A stretch of DNA of 64,000 nt from Halomonas sp. CH40 (GCA_041875495.1 CP112982.1:3603965-3667964), one strand, 5' to 3'. Counted from the stretch's first letter, positions 8,472 to 17,825 are shown. Numbers and translations are program-made. The notes: a model not told the origin generated them from the sequence alone.

Positions 8472-9847
8472 CAATCCTCCCGGATGGCGCGAGCCAGCAT
8501 GTCGGTAATGGGCTTGGCAATATAGCTTGCGAAGGTACGTTCACCCGTACGAATCATGACTTCTGCCGGCATGCCAGACAGCAGTTGCATCTGCTCAGTC
8601 ATGCTTTCACGTCCATCATCCGTCACCCGTACTCGGGCTCGATAATACTGCTGGCCGGTGGCTTCATCCTCGAAGGAATCCGCGCTGACATGAATCACCT
8701 CGCCATCGACGGAGTCCGTCAGGCGCTGATTGAAGGCGCTAAAACGGATTTCAGCAAACTGCCCAATATAGATATTATCGATATCCCGGGTTGGCACGCG
8801 GGCTTCTACGACAAAACCATCGTTGGAAGGCACAATATCCATGATCACATCGCCACTGCGAATCACCGCACCTTCGGTATGAATCTGGCGGCCCACTACA
8901 GTACCGGATACCGGTGCAATCACGCGTGTGCGTGCCACCTGATCCTGCAGCGAGATCATCTGTTCCTGAGCTTCAGCGATCTGTGTCTGAGCCTGACGCA
9001 GCTGCTCGCCTATTTCTTTATTGAATTCCTGCTGCTGCACTTCACGTTCCAGACGGTTTTCACTGATTTGGGAACGCAGCTGGGCAATATTCGAGCGATA
9101 CTCGGAGTTGTTACCTTCATATTCCAGGATCTGGCGCTCAAGCTCACGGATGCGCTGATTATCGCCCAGCCCTTCACGGAACAGCGAACGGAAATCTTCT
9201 GCTTCAGAACGCAAGGAGGCAACCCGTTGCGTATTAACGCGAATACGTTCTTCCAGCCCTGAGATCTGCTCCCGCATCTGCACGATCTGTTCGTCCAAGG
9301 CTTCCAGCGTACTCTCAAGCGATTGGCGCCGGGCCACAAAGAGGCTCTGCTGAACGGCCAGGATCTGCTGTACACGAGGGTCATCAATATCCTGTAGGTC
9401 TTCTGGCACCGCCATGGTGTCAGCATTTTCCTGCTCAGCCAGCAGCCGCGCTTCCATGGCACGATTGATCAGGTACTGAGAACGGGCAATTTCCAACTGG
9501 GAGCCAACCTGGGTATCGCTTAACACCACCAAGGTATCGCCCGCTTCAACGCGGTCACCATCCTCGACAAGAATCTTATCAACAATCCCCCCTTCCAGAT
9601 GCTGCACTGTACGCTTGAAGGACTCAATCGAGACATTGCCGGGCGCTACAACCGCAACAGCCAATGAGGCTGTAAAAGCCCACAGACCAAAGCCACCGAA
9701 AGCGATCAACAAGATAGCAAAACCTAAGCGCCGATAACCTTTGTCGCTGGTGGGTAGCACCTCACTGGCTTCACCTTCAAAGGTCGCCGGGCCTTTTGGT
9801 GTAACATCAATTTCGGACGTCGCCGGGACGTTACGCTGATGACTCAT
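8471..9847 (-). CDS. Type I secretion periplasmic adaptor (HlyD/PrtE family membrane fusion protein)
   Basis: A 458-residue membrane fusion protein linking the ABC exporter to the TolC channel. A short cytoplasmic N-terminus is followed by one membrane helix near residues 38-65 (LGFAILLIAFGGFGLWAF). Next comes a lipoyl half-motif (GGIVDKILVEDGDRVEAG), a long coiled-coil of about residues 130-300, the second lipoyl half (VIAPVSGTVVGRQIHTEG) and a C-terminal beta-barrel domain ending in TFASYIAKPITDML, typical of type I HlyD proteins. The ATG directly follows the TAA of the exporter gene and GAGGAG lies inside that gene's end, so translation is probably coupled. Confidence 0.93.
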   Translation of the reverse strand: MSHQRNVPATSEIDVTPKGPATFEGEASEVLPTSDKGYRRLGFAILLIAFGGFGLWAFTASLAVAVVAPGNVSIESFKRTVQHLEGGIVDKILVEDGDRVEAGDTLVVLSDTQVGSQLEIARSQYLINRAMEARLLAEQENADTMAVPEDLQDIDDPRVQQILAVQQSLFVARRQSLESTLEALDEQIVQMREQISGLEERIRVNTQRVASLRSEAEDFRSLFREGLGDNQRIRELERQILEYEGNNSEYRSNIAQLRSQISENRLEREVQQQEFNKEIGEQLRQAQTQIAEAQEQMISLQDQVARTRVIAPVSGTVVGRQIHTEGAVIRSGDVIMDIVPSNDGFVVEARVPTRDIDNIYIGQFAEIRFSAFNQRLTDSVDGEVIHVSADSFEDEATGQQYYRARVRVTDDGRESMTEQMQLLSGMPAEVMIRTGERTFASYIAKPITDMLARAIRED

Positions 9848-11596
9848 TTACTTCTCCTCGCCACGGCCGCCAGAAATGGCAGAAAGACGTGCAGCGTTCT
9901 GGCTCAACTGCCCACGAGATTTCTTGGCGAACTGCGCCAGCACTTCATCACGCGGGCCAAACATGCTGATCTGTCCTGCTTTCATCACCAGCAGCTTATC
10001 CATATTCTTGAGAATACTGGTGCGATGGCTGATGACAAACAGAGTGGTGCCTTCTTCCTTTAGCTGTTGGATTGCTTTTGCCAAGGCACGTTCACCGGCG
10101 TCATCCAGGTTGGCATTCGGCTCATCCAGCACTACCAGCACCGGATTGCCATACAGCGCACGAGCTAATCCCACGCGCTGGCGTTGGCCACCTGATAAGG
10201 CACCGCTGGTGGAAGAAATCACGGTGTCATAACCATTGGGTAACTCAAGAATCATCTCATGGACACCGGCTTTTCTGGCCGCTTCAACCACTTTCTGGGC
10301 ATCGACCTCGCCAAAACGGGCAATATTTTCGCTCACGGTGCCGTCGAAAAGCTCAATATCCTGCGGTAGATAACCTATATGTGGCCCAACTTCATCGCGG
10401 TTGTACTGGGTAATGACACCGCCATCCAAGCGAACATCTCCCACCTGGGAAGGCCAGATGCCGAGCAGCACCCGTGCCAGAGTGGATTTACCCGCAGCAC
10501 TGGGGCCAATAATACCGATATGTTCACCTTTATTAGCCGTAAAGTTGATACCGCGAATGGTTGCCATGCGTACACCCGGCGGGGCTGCCGCAACGCCTTC
10601 AACGCTGATATCACCACGTGGGGAAGGCAGAGACATACGTTTTTCTTCAGCGGGAATCTGGTTCAATAGGTCATTAAGGCGCTCGTAGGCACCTCGAGCG
10701 CTGACAAAGCCTTTCCAGCCACCAATCATCTGGTCAATCGGCGCGAGTGCACGGCCCATGATAATGGAACCGGCAATCATCATACCGGGGGTCATATCGC
10801 CCTGAAGCACCAGAAAGGCGCCTAGCCCAAGAATCATTGACTGGAACAACAGCCGCAACACTTTGGAAGTGTTGGTCAACACACCCGCCCGGTCGCTGGC
10901 CTGAGACTGTTTGGACAGATATTCATGATGACGCTTCGACCAGCGGCCCATGATGCCCGGCAGCATACCCATGGCATGCAGCACTTCTGCGTTACGCAGG
11001 TTGGAATTGGCCAGGTTCTGGGCCTGAATCTGTTCGCCGCTGGCTTCAGCCAACAGCTTTTTAGTAGCTTTCTCATTGGCAATCGCCAGAGTCAGCAAAA
11101 TGATGCCAGCACAGGTGGCGAAAATGCCCAGCCAGGGGTGGAAGAGAAACAGAACGCCCAGATAAATAGGCACCCAAGGTGCGTCAAAAAATGCAAACAG
11201 GCCGTTACCGGTCAGAAACTGACGCAGGCTGGTAAGGTCATTCAGCGGTTGTGCGCTAGAGGTACCCTGAACCATCAGGCTGCGTCGGAACATGGCGCCA
11301 TACAGACGCTCATTAATCGTCGTATCGAGGCGATTACCCACCCGCACCAACATTCGCGAACGTACCAGTTCGAGCCCGCCCATCACGGCAAAGAAAAACA
11401 TTACCACCAGTGTCAGCATCACTAGGGTATCAACGCTCTGGGTGGTCAGGACGCGATCATACACCTGCAGCATATACATGGGGGGGACAAGCATCAGCAA
11501 GTTAACAAACATACTGAAGAAACCCACTGATACAAATGATCCTTTGCAGGCTTTTAAAGCGCGTTGCAGATCCGTTGCTTCCTGTTGCTTTGCCAT
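9848..11596 (-). CDS. Type I secretion ABC exporter (PrtD/HasD-like permease-ATPase)
   Basis: A 582-residue half-transporter with an N-terminal membrane domain (about 20-300) and a C-terminal nucleotide-binding domain. Walker A is GPSAAGKS, the signature is LSGGQRQR, and Walker B is VLVVLDEPNANLD. There is no N-terminal C39 peptidase or peptidase-like domain, so this is the PrtD type that exports proteins with uncleaved C-terminal signals (metalloproteases, lipases, DUF4214/RTX proteins). It is the first gene of an operon with adaptor, channel and sugar-priming transferase. The nearest candidate cargo is the DUF4214 phosphoesterase at 1616-3955. The start ATG has no strong Shine-Dalgarno sequence. 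Confidence 0.93.
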   Translation of the reverse strand: MAKQQEATDLQRALKACKGSFVSVGFFSMFVNLLMLVPPMYMLQVYDRVLTTQSVDTLVMLTLVVMFFFAVMGGLELVRSRMLVRVGNRLDTTINERLYGAMFRRSLMVQGTSSAQPLNDLTSLRQFLTGNGLFAFFDAPWVPIYLGVLFLFHPWLGIFATCAGIILLTLAIANEKATKKLLAEASGEQIQAQNLANSNLRNAEVLHAMGMLPGIMGRWSKRHHEYLSKQSQASDRAGVLTNTSKVLRLLFQSMILGLGAFLVLQGDMTPGMMIAGSIIMGRALAPIDQMIGGWKGFVSARGAYERLNDLLNQIPAEEKRMSLPSPRGDISVEGVAAAPPGVRMATIRGINFTANKGEHIGIIGPSAAGKSTLARVLLGIWPSQVGDVRLDGGVITQYNRDEVGPHIGYLPQDIELFDGTVSENIARFGEVDAQKVVEAARKAGVHEMILELPNGYDTVISSTSGALSGGQRQRVGLARALYGNPVLVVLDEPNANLDDAGERALAKAIQQLKEEGTTLFVISHRTSILKNMDKLLVMKAGQISMFGPRDEVLAQFAKKSRGQLSQNAARLSAISGGRGEEK

Positions 11597-11824
11597 GAAG
11601 GGGTCACCGTTGAATCGAAGAAACGTCTGGACGTCAAATTAGTGAAAACATTTGAAAAGCATAACAGAAATGCCTGTACACAGGGTAGAGCCACTTTACA
11701 AGACCACAGCATCAAATCTTGACAAACGCATGCATTTAGCAAAATTTTACACTGACTTTATGACATTTATGTCTATTCGATAAAAACATTGGCATAGACA
11801 GCTTTACACTTCCAGCCTTCCCGG

Positions 11825-12571
11825 CTACGGGGGCGCATCTTCAAACAGCGGACGCAGGTTCGCATTGAGATAGCGGTCATTAAAGTTGGCCTCTCGCGCC
11901 AACACCTCCAAGTCGGGAATGTTGATGGTGTGATGATTGCGAAAAATAACCTCCTCTTCGCTCATCGCCGAAAGTGTGCGACTAACATGCACCGATGTCA
12001 TGCCGAGCAGATCGCCAAGTTGCTGCTGAGAAAGTGGGAGGCGAAAGCTCGACCCACCCTCGCACATGGTCTGGTGCAGCCGGGTATACATCTCGTAAAG
12101 AAAATGCGCCAGGCGCTGGCGAGCAGTGCGTCGTGCCAGGGTCACCAGGCGCTCACAAAGCAGCGCCTGCTGACGGCTGGAAATCGCGAACATCACCGTA
12201 GTCAAAGTCATTGAGTCACAGAACAGTTCCAACATGCAGCGATGAGGGAAGTAGCAGATGATGCCACCCTCAATCATTGTTACCCCGTCAAGGCGCTCAT
12301 TGAAGGCAAATTCGCGCAGGCCAATAATGTCGCCGGGGAGAAATATCTCCATGATCTGGCGGGTGCCATTGTCGAGGTTGCGATATGAATATGCCCAGCC
12401 CGAACTCAGGATGCAGAATTCGCTGGCCTCCTTGCCCTCTTGCCACAGTGTCGTGCCGGCGCTGATAGGCGTGGGGTGATTCTCCAGGTTGGCAAGAACT
12501 TCCTTCTCTTCAGGGCTTAGGCGTCGGTAGTGCTCGAAATGGCGGATGATGCAACTTTCCTCAGGCACCAT
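11825..12571 (-). CDS. Crp/Fnr-family transcriptional regulator
   Basis: A 248-residue regulator with an N-terminal cyclic-nucleotide-binding-like beta-barrel (about 20-140, including PGDIIGLREFAF), a long dimerisation helix, and a C-terminal winged helix-turn-helix (about 165-230, LPLSQQQLGDLLGMTSVHVSRTLSAM). It lacks the N-terminal four-cysteine [4Fe-4S] pattern of FNR (only Cys7 near the start), so it is not a canonical oxygen sensor. It is transcribed away from ectD with 265-275 bp between the starts, so it might regulate itself or ectD; the sequence does not prove this. Ligand unknown. Confidence 0.87.
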   Translation of the reverse strand: MVPEESCIIRHFEHYRRLSPEEKEVLANLENHPTPISAGTTLWQEGKEASEFCILSSGWAYSYRNLDNGTRQIMEIFLPGDIIGLREFAFNERLDGVTMIEGGIICYFPHRCMLELFCDSMTLTTVMFAISSRQQALLCERLVTLARRTARQRLAHFLYEMYTRLHQTMCEGGSSFRLPLSQQQLGDLLGMTSVHVSRTLSAMSEEEVIFRNHHTINIPDLEVLAREANFNDRYLNANLRPLFEDAPP

Positions 12572-12846
12572 AGGCGTTATCCCCCTTTCATGTGATTCGC
12601 CTTCATAACCCAGGTTATGGCGATCCCTTGTATTTGCTTATAACGTAGCCTGAAATTAAACGTAGGCATATTAGCCTGACGGAGCAAGACGCACTTGGCC
12701 GAGGCAACTGCAAGTAAACGAATGTCCTTGCGCATATTGAAAAAACTGTAAGAGAACGCAAGACCTCTCGAAGGCATCAACACCGAGTGAGATAAGGTCA
12801 GAAAGATCAAAACCCAGTGACATTATTCACCTAGGAGATGATCAAT

Positions 12847-13824
12847 ATGGCACCCGTTAACCCTGCAAAGCCTCAATCCATTGTTCAGAAACAGTACACT
12901 GAAACATCCGAGCTTCCCGGCTCTTCGTATACCACCACGCGTGATCCTTACCCCACGCGCTTTTCTGAATCGCCCAAGGCGCTCTGGCTTAAGCGCCATG
13001 AGCCGGTCGTCAAGGGCCGGGATTTTTCTGGACCTCTGAGCGCAGCGCAGCTTGATGAATTCGAGAAAAAGGGCTTTCTGTTTCTTCCCAATTTCATCCA
13101 CGGCGCAGAGCTTGAGGAATTACGCCAAGCAATACGCAAACTGATGAATCAAGAAGAGTACCTGAACCGCGACTTCAGCATTACCGAGCCGCAGGGCCAT
13201 GAAATGCGTTCGCTGTTTGCTGTGCATTTTCTCTCCGATTACCTCAACCAACTCAGCGAAGACCCACGCCTTACCGGGGCAGTAAAGCAAATTCTTGGCG
13301 GCGAGACCTACATTCATCAGTCCCGTATCAACTATAAGCCCGGCTTTGCTGGCAAGGGATTTAACTGGCACTCCGACTTCGAGACATGGCACGCCGAGGA
13401 TGGCATGCCGGCCATGCATGCTGTCAGCGCCTCTGTGATCATGACGGACAATCACGAGTTCAATGGCCCCTTGATGCTGGTGCCAGGCTCACAGAACGTG
13501 TTTGTTCCCTGTGTTGGTGAAACACCGGAGGATAACTACCGCAACTCGCTCAAGCGCCAAGAGGTCGGCGTTCCAGGCAAACAGGCGATAACCCACCTGG
13601 TTGAAGAGGGCGGCATCGAGTCGGTAACTGGTGAAGCCGGTGGGCTGATTCTCTTTGACTGCAATGTGTTGCACGCTTCCAATGCCAACATGTCACCCGA
13701 CCCGCGCAGCAACGTTTTCTTTGTTTATAACCGCCGCGACAACCCCTGCAAGCAGCCCTTTGCCGCCCCCAAACCAAGGCCCGACTTCCTGGCTCATAAC
13801 CCCAATGAAAACTGGTCGCCCTGA
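12847..13824 (+). CDS. ectD: Ectoine 5-hydroxylase (Fe(II)/2-oxoglutarate dioxygenase)
   Basis: Converts ectoine to 5-hydroxyectoine, a compatible solute made under salt and heat stress, using O2 and 2-oxoglutarate. With the start at 12847 the protein has 325 residues. The iron ligands are H175 and D177 in WHSDFETWHAEDGMP and H276 in LHASNANMSPDPRSN. The EctD signature region from QSRINYKPGFAGKGFN through the HSD motif is intact. The in-frame ATG at 12838 abuts AGGAG, so the ATG at 12847, 9 nt after AGGAG (12833-12837), is the better start. No ectABC genes are in the window, so ectD is a detached gene here, a known arrangement in some halophiles. Confidence 0.95.
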   Translation: MAPVNPAKPQSIVQKQYTETSELPGSSYTTTRDPYPTRFSESPKALWLKRHEPVVKGRDFSGPLSAAQLDEFEKKGFLFLPNFIHGAELEELRQAIRKLMNQEEYLNRDFSITEPQGHEMRSLFAVHFLSDYLNQLSEDPRLTGAVKQILGGETYIHQSRINYKPGFAGKGFNWHSDFETWHAEDGMPAMHAVSASVIMTDNHEFNGPLMLVPGSQNVFVPCVGETPEDNYRNSLKRQEVGVPGKQAITHLVEEGGIESVTGEAGGLILFDCNVLHASNANMSPDPRSNVFFVYNRRDNPCKQPFAAPKPRPDFLAHNPNENWSP

Positions 13825-13857
13825 AAAGCCGAGTAGGCACATAAAAGCTTAGCGAAT

Positions 13858-13883
13858 CAAAAAGCCCCGAGTTATCGGGGCTT
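13858..13883 (-). terminator. Terminator between the converging ectD and yicC genes
   Basis: A perfect hairpin with arms AAGCCCCGA/TCGGGGCTT around a short loop. The minus strand ends in a T run (AAAA on the plus strand just before the stem), so it best serves yicC. The plus side lacks T's, but the stem may also slow ectD transcription. Confidence 0.8.
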
Positions 13884-13947
13884 GAGCGTGTTGATGAATG
13901 ATTAGCTGCATCTCGCATAAACCCTCGCCCGACTGAGCCTCTAGGGC

Positions 13948-14823
13948 CTACTCAATATTCTGAATCTGCTCGCGCATCTGCTCAATCAACACCTTGAGTT
14001 CCACGGCGCAGCGGGTGGTTTCCGCGACCACGGATTTGGATGATAGCGTGTTGGCCTCGCGGTTGAGTTCCTGCATCAGGAAATCCAGGCGGCGGCCCTT
14101 GGGGCCTTTCTGGCCGAGCTGACGGCTGACTTCATCGACATGGGCGCTCAAGCGGTCCAGCTCTTCATCCACATCGGCTTTCTGAGCCACCAGTACCAGC
14201 TCTGCCTCCAGACGCTGGGGGTCAAGTTCCGTCCTAGCAGTATGCAGGCGCTCTAACAACTGGGCACGCTGGCGTTCCAGAATGTGCGGCAGCAGGCTGC
14301 GCACCGTGGCTACCTGCTCATTCACTGCTTCCAGGCGAGTGGTGATCATCTCAGCCAGCTTGGCGCCTTCACGGGCGCGCGTATCAATCAGCTCGTCCAG
14401 TGCCTGTTCGAAAAGCCGGGCGGCAGCCGCCTGAATGGTTTCCGGATCCAGGTGTTGAGTGGCCATCACGCCTGGCTGGTTGAGCAGGTCAAGCGTGGTG
14501 GGTGGCGCGGCATCAGGCACCTGCTGTTGAATGGCCGCCAGGGCATCCGCTATTTCCTTCAGGCGCTGTACATTAACGGCGGGGGCCTGGCTCGCTTCAG
14601 CCGCTTCAAAACGCAGGCTACATTCCACCTTGCCCCGGGTCAGCCGCTGGCGCAGTGACTCGCGAAATACCGGTTCCAGGGCTCGCAGGGTATCTGGTAG
14701 GCGAAAGTGAGGTTCCAGATAACGTTGGTTAACGGAGCGGATTTCCACTTGCAGGCTGCCAAAGGTGGCGACCTGCTCAACACGGGCGAAGGCCGTCATG
14801 CTATGAACCTGGGCAATGGCCAT
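13948..14823 (-). CDS. yicC: YicC-family endoribonuclease
   Basis: A 291-residue protein of the YicC/YloC family; E. coli YicC is reported to be an endoribonuclease acting on small RNAs. The N-terminal signature HSMTAFARV and IRSVNQRYLEPHFRLP is clear, and the C-terminal DUF1732 part ends with GRRLDFLMQELNREANTLSSK and VELKVLIEQMREQIQNIE. I chose the ATG at 14823 (MAIAQVHSMTAF), preceded by AAGGAA, instead of an upstream extension of 28 residues with no family similarity. It diverges from rph, the usual yicC neighbour in gammaproteobacteria. Confidence 0.92.
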   Translation of the reverse strand: MAIAQVHSMTAFARVEQVATFGSLQVEIRSVNQRYLEPHFRLPDTLRALEPVFRESLRQRLTRGKVECSLRFEAAEASQAPAVNVQRLKEIADALAAIQQQVPDAAPPTTLDLLNQPGVMATQHLDPETIQAAAARLFEQALDELIDTRAREGAKLAEMITTRLEAVNEQVATVRSLLPHILERQRAQLLERLHTARTELDPQRLEAELVLVAQKADVDEELDRLSAHVDEVSRQLGQKGPKGRRLDFLMQELNREANTLSSKSVVAETTRCAVELKVLIEQMREQIQNIE

Positions 14824-14949
14824 AAGGGTTCCTTTGTTGATGATGTTTTCATCCAGTCTACCTGATATCCCACGCCATTCGCTGACAGACGTGTAGAATA
14901 CGGCCAACTGAGTTTGGCTATTTTTTTATTGATGACGATGAGAGGTGCT

Positions 14950-15687
14950 ATGCGTCCTGATGTTGTTCGCCCCAGCGGCCGTGCCGCCGACCAACTGCGT
15001 GAAATCCGCCTGACCCGTGACTACACACGCCATGCGGAAGGTTCGGTACTGGTCGAGTTTGGCGATACCAAGGTGCTGTGTAATGCCAGCGTGGAAGCCG
15101 GCGTGCCGCGCTGGCTGCGCGGCAAGAACCAGGGCTGGATCACCGCTGAATACGGCATGTTGCCGCGAGCCACCCATTCACGCAGTGGCCGCGAAGCCAC
15201 CCGTGGCAAACAGGGCGGCCGAACCTTGGAAATTCAGCGCCTGATTGGCCGCAGCCTGCGTGCCGCCGTAAATCTGAAGAAACTGGGCGAGTTCACCATT
15301 ACCGTGGATTGCGATGTGATCCAGGCCGATGGCGGCACCCGCACCGCCTCCATTACCGGTGGCTGTGTCGCCCTGGTAGATGCCATTCGCCACCTGCAGC
15401 GCGAAAAAAAGATCAAGGGTGATCCCTTCAAGCAGATGGTCAGCGCCATTTCTGTGGGTATCTATAAAGGCGTCCCGGTACTCGATCTGGATTACCCGGA
15501 AGACAGCAAGGCCGACACCGACCTGAACGTGGTCATGACTGAAAAAGGCGAGATGATTGAAGTACAGGGCACCGCAGAAGCTGGCGCTTTCAATCGCGCT
15601 GAGCTGAACGCCATGCTCGACCTGGCAGAAAAAGCAGGCGATGAGCTGCGTATGCATCAGCGTGAAGCACTGGGAGTTTGTGAATAG
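14950..15687 (+). CDS. rph: Ribonuclease PH
   Basis: Phosphorolytic 3'-5' exoribonuclease that trims tRNA 3' ends. The start at 14950 ([19 protein letters not shown]) has AGAGG at 14941-14945 and gives 245 residues, close to the family's ~240. Conserved parts include [17 protein letters not shown], the RxxRNKQGG-like stretch [25 protein letters not shown], and the phosphate-binding [19 protein letters not shown]. The TAG stop overlaps the first base of a 7-bp tandem repeat, and a bidirectional terminator lies 80 bp downstream. Confidence 0.96.
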   Translation: MRPDVVRPSGRAADQLREIRLTRDYTRHAEGSVLVEFGDTKVLCNASVEAGVPRWLRGKNQGWITAEYGMLPRATHSRSGREATRGKQGGRTLEIQRLIGRSLRAAVNLKKLGEFTITVDCDVIQADGGTRTASITGGCVALVDAIRHLQREKKIKGDPFKQMVSAISVGIYKGVPVLDLDYPEDSKADTDLNVVMTEKGEMIEVQGTAEAGAFNRAELNAMLDLAEKAGDELRMHQREALGVCE

Positions 15688-15742
15688 GCGTGAGGCGTGA
15701 GGCGTGAGGCGTGAGGCGTGAGGCGTGAGGCGTGAGGCGTGA
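15687..15742. repeat. Tandem repeat: 8 copies of the 7-mer GGCGTGA
   Basis: Eight perfect, uninterrupted copies of GGCGTGA start in the last base of the rph stop codon. Copy number is likely to vary between strains. The array is non-coding on the plus strand; the HASRLTP repeat peptides it can encode on the minus strand are artefacts. Confidence 0.97.
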
Positions 15743-15763
15743 GCAGAGTAAGATAGATAAAAC

Positions 15764-15789
15764 AAAAGGCCAGCATTCGCTGGCCTTTT
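15764..15789. terminator. Bidirectional terminator between rph and xthA
   Basis: A symmetric hairpin AAAAGGCCAGC - ATTC - GCTGGCCTTTT. Both strands show a GC stem followed by T's, so it can end rph on the plus strand and xthA on the minus strand. Confidence 0.88.
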
Positions 15790-15830
15790 GAATATTACTC
15801 GCATGCATGGCGATGCAGGGAAGTGAGTGC

Positions 15831-16598
15831 TTACAGTGCCAGGTCGTATTCGACAATCAGCGGTGCGAACTCTGAAAACGTTGCCTCATAGTCAATCCAG
15901 GCATCCACCACATGGCGGCGGAAATTGGGGCCGACCAACTGATAGTCAATCCGCCAGCCTTCCTGGCGCCCACGGGGCACCTCCTGGTCAAGCTTCGGCC
16001 ACCAGGTATATTCACCCGCGTCGCGATTGATCTCGCGGAAGGTGTCGATAAACCCGGTGGGGCCAAGCACATGATCCATCCAGGCGCGCTCTTCCGGGCG
16101 GAAACCGGATGTCAGCTGGTTATCCGACCAGTTGGCCAGGTCAATCGTCTTGTGGGCGATATGCCAGGTGCCACAGATGATATATTCCCGGCGCTTACGG
16201 GCCATTTTGCTCAGGTATTCCTGATATTGCTCCATGAACGCCTGTTTGGCTTTCTGGTCGCTGCCATCCGGCATCAGGAAGGTGGCAATACTGAAGCGGT
16301 CGTAATCCGCCTGCAGGAAGCGCCCTTCATGGTCACACTGCGGAAACCCGAGGCCATACATGATCGCCTTGGGAATCTTGCGGCAATACAGTGCCACACC
16401 AGCAAAACCATCCTCCTCCGCATCCAGGAAGTAGCCTTCATAACCTTCCGGATAGAGAATATGGTCGCTTAATTCGAAACTTTTCGCCTTGATGTTCTGC
16501 ACGCAGACCACGTCGGCATCCTGCTGAGCCAGCCAGTCCAGGAAGCCACGATCGACGGCATCACGAATACCATTGACATTGATGCTGGCAATTTTCAT
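15831..16598 (-). CDS. xthA: Exodeoxyribonuclease III
   Basis: A 255-residue AP endonuclease and 3'-exonuclease of base-excision repair, of the exonuclease III/EEP fold. It begins MKIASINVNGIRDAVDRG; the metal-binding residue usually found as KxQE appears here as QNIKAKS, a variant seen in one subfamily. CGTWHIAHKTIDLANW replaces the common GDxNxxxxxxD loop, so this is the divergent ExoIII branch found in Pseudomonas and Halomonas. The start at 16598 has AAGGGA upstream; the 22-residue extension to 16664 is unlikely. It diverges from pyrE. Confidence 0.88.
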   Translation of the reverse strand: MKIASINVNGIRDAVDRGFLDWLAQQDADVVCVQNIKAKSFELSDHILYPEGYEGYFLDAEEDGFAGVALYCRKIPKAIMYGLGFPQCDHEGRFLQADYDRFSIATFLMPDGSDQKAKQAFMEQYQEYLSKMARKRREYIICGTWHIAHKTIDLANWSDNQLTSGFRPEERAWMDHVLGPTGFIDTFREINRDAGEYTWWPKLDQEVPRGRQEGWRIDYQLVGPNFRRHVVDAWIDYEATFSEFAPLIVEYDLAL

Positions 16599-16684
16599 AG
16601 ATCGTCCCTTTAGCGTCGCTGCTGTATGATACCCGACGTTTCGACGTTTGAGTAAATCCCCCACAAAAAATCGCGAGGATTATC

Positions 16685-17347
16685 GTGTCTGCCTCTCTAC
16701 AATCGTATCAACGCGACTTCATTGCTTTCGCTATTGAGCAGGGCGTGCTCAAATTTGGCGAATTTACCCTGAAATCCGGTCGCGTAAGCCCATATTTTTT
16801 CAATGCTGGCCTGTTTCAGACCGGCGGCGCTCTGGCCAAGCTCGGGCGCTTCTACGCCCAGGCGATTGTCGATAGCGGCCTCAAGGCCGATGTTCTGTTT
16901 GGCCCCGCCTATAAAGGCATTCCCCTTGCAGCCGTCACCGCTGCTGCGCTGGCTGATCACCATGACCTTGATATGCCTTACGCCTTTAACCGTAAGGAAG
17001 CCAAGACCCACGGCGAAGGCGGCAATACTATCGGCGCACCACTGGCGGGTGATATCCTGATTATCGACGATGTCATTACCGCTGGCACGGCCATTCGTGA
17101 AGTCATGACCCTCATCGAACACAGCGGTGCCCGGGCGGGCGGCGTCATTATCGCGCTGGATCGTCAGGAACGTGGCCAGGGCGAGCAAAGCGCCATTCAG
17201 GAAGTTGAAGCCACCTTTGGCATGCCGGTCGTCAGTATCGTTACTCTGGCACAGGTATTGGCCTATCTGGAAGAGCAAGCGGGCCCCGAGATGCAGGTGC
17301 ATGCTGAGGCCATTCGGGCATATCGCGCTGAGTACGGTAGTGAGTGA
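16685..17347 (+). CDS. pyrE: Orotate phosphoribosyltransferase
   Basis: A 220-residue enzyme that joins orotate and PRPP to make orotidine-5'-phosphate in pyrimidine synthesis. The PRPP-binding motif is [17 protein letters not shown]. The N-terminal [18 protein letters not shown] and the [10 protein letters not shown] loop are typical of PyrE. The start is a GTG preceded by GAGG about 7 nt upstream. Its stop lies 4 bp from that of the converging trmL gene, with no terminator between them. The xthA-pyrE divergence is common in Pseudomonas relatives. Confidence 0.96.
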   Translation: MSASLQSYQRDFIAFAIEQGVLKFGEFTLKSGRVSPYFFNAGLFQTGGALAKLGRFYAQAIVDSGLKADVLFGPAYKGIPLAAVTAAALADHHDLDMPYAFNRKEAKTHGEGGNTIGAPLAGDILIIDDVITAGTAIREVMTLIEHSGARAGGVIIALDRQERGQGEQSAIQEVEATFGMPVVSIVTLAQVLAYLEEQAGPEMQVHAEAIRAYRAEYGSE

Positions 17348-17351
17348 TCGC

Positions 17352-17825
17352 TTAGCTGGAGGTTGCGGCGCCAGCAAAGCCTTGCTGTCGCCAGGCCTCG
17401 TAGCTAACCAGCGCCACGGCATTAGACAGGTTAAGACTACGATTATTAGGCTGCATGGGGATCAGCAACTTGTTTTCATCGGCGATCAAGGCATGTGCCT
17501 GCTCCGATAAGCCGCCTGTTTCAGAGCCAAACAGCAACACATCGCCCGCGCCAAAAGAGGCCTCGCTATAATAGCGAGTGCCACGGGTTGTCAGCGCCCA
17601 CAGGGTTCGCCCCTGCATCGCTTCCAGAAAGGCCATGAAATTGGCATGACAGCGCACATTGGCCAGGTCGCGGTAATCAAGCCCGGCGCGACGCAGCTTT
17701 TTCTCTTCCAGATCAAACCCTAGCGGCTCAATCAGGTGGAGACGACAGCCATTGTTGGCCACCAGCCGCATGATATTGCCCGCATTCGGCGCCATTTTTG
17801 GCTCAAACAGCGCGATTTCAAACAT
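17352..17825 (-). CDS. trmL: tRNA (cytidine(34)-2'-O)-methyltransferase
   Basis: A 157-residue SPOUT-family methyltransferase, the same length as E. coli TrmL, which 2'-O-methylates the wobble base of tRNA-Leu isoacceptors. The knot motifs are visible: [14 protein letters not shown] at the N-terminus, LFGSETGGL in the middle and [26 protein letters not shown] at the C-terminus. The start at 17825 (MFEIALFEP) matches the family; the longer frame to 17915 would run into the rep start region. It diverges from rep with about 50 bp between starts. Confidence 0.93.
   Translation of the reverse strand: MFEIALFEPKMAPNAGNIMRLVANNGCRLHLIEPLGFDLEEKKLRRAGLDYRDLANVRCHANFMAFLEAMQGRTLWALTTRGTRYYSEASFGAGDVLLFGSETGGLSEQAHALIADENKLLIPMQPNNRSLNLSNAVALVSYEAWRQQGFAGAATSS

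Noticed and set aside
8297..9262. Long plus-strand frame (321 residues) over the TolC/HlyD genes
   Set aside because: Antisense shadow of two well-supported genes; no similarity to a protein family and no ribosome-binding site.
11825..12571. Calling this regulator FNR/ANR
   Set aside because: The four cysteines needed for an FNR [4Fe-4S] cluster are absent.
15687..15742. CRISPR array
   Set aside because: Units are 7 bp with no spacers and no cas genes nearby.
15178..15856. Minus-strand frames with HASRLTP repeat peptides
   Set aside because: They are translations of the GGCGTGA tandem array and run antisense through rph; no start signal or family similarity.
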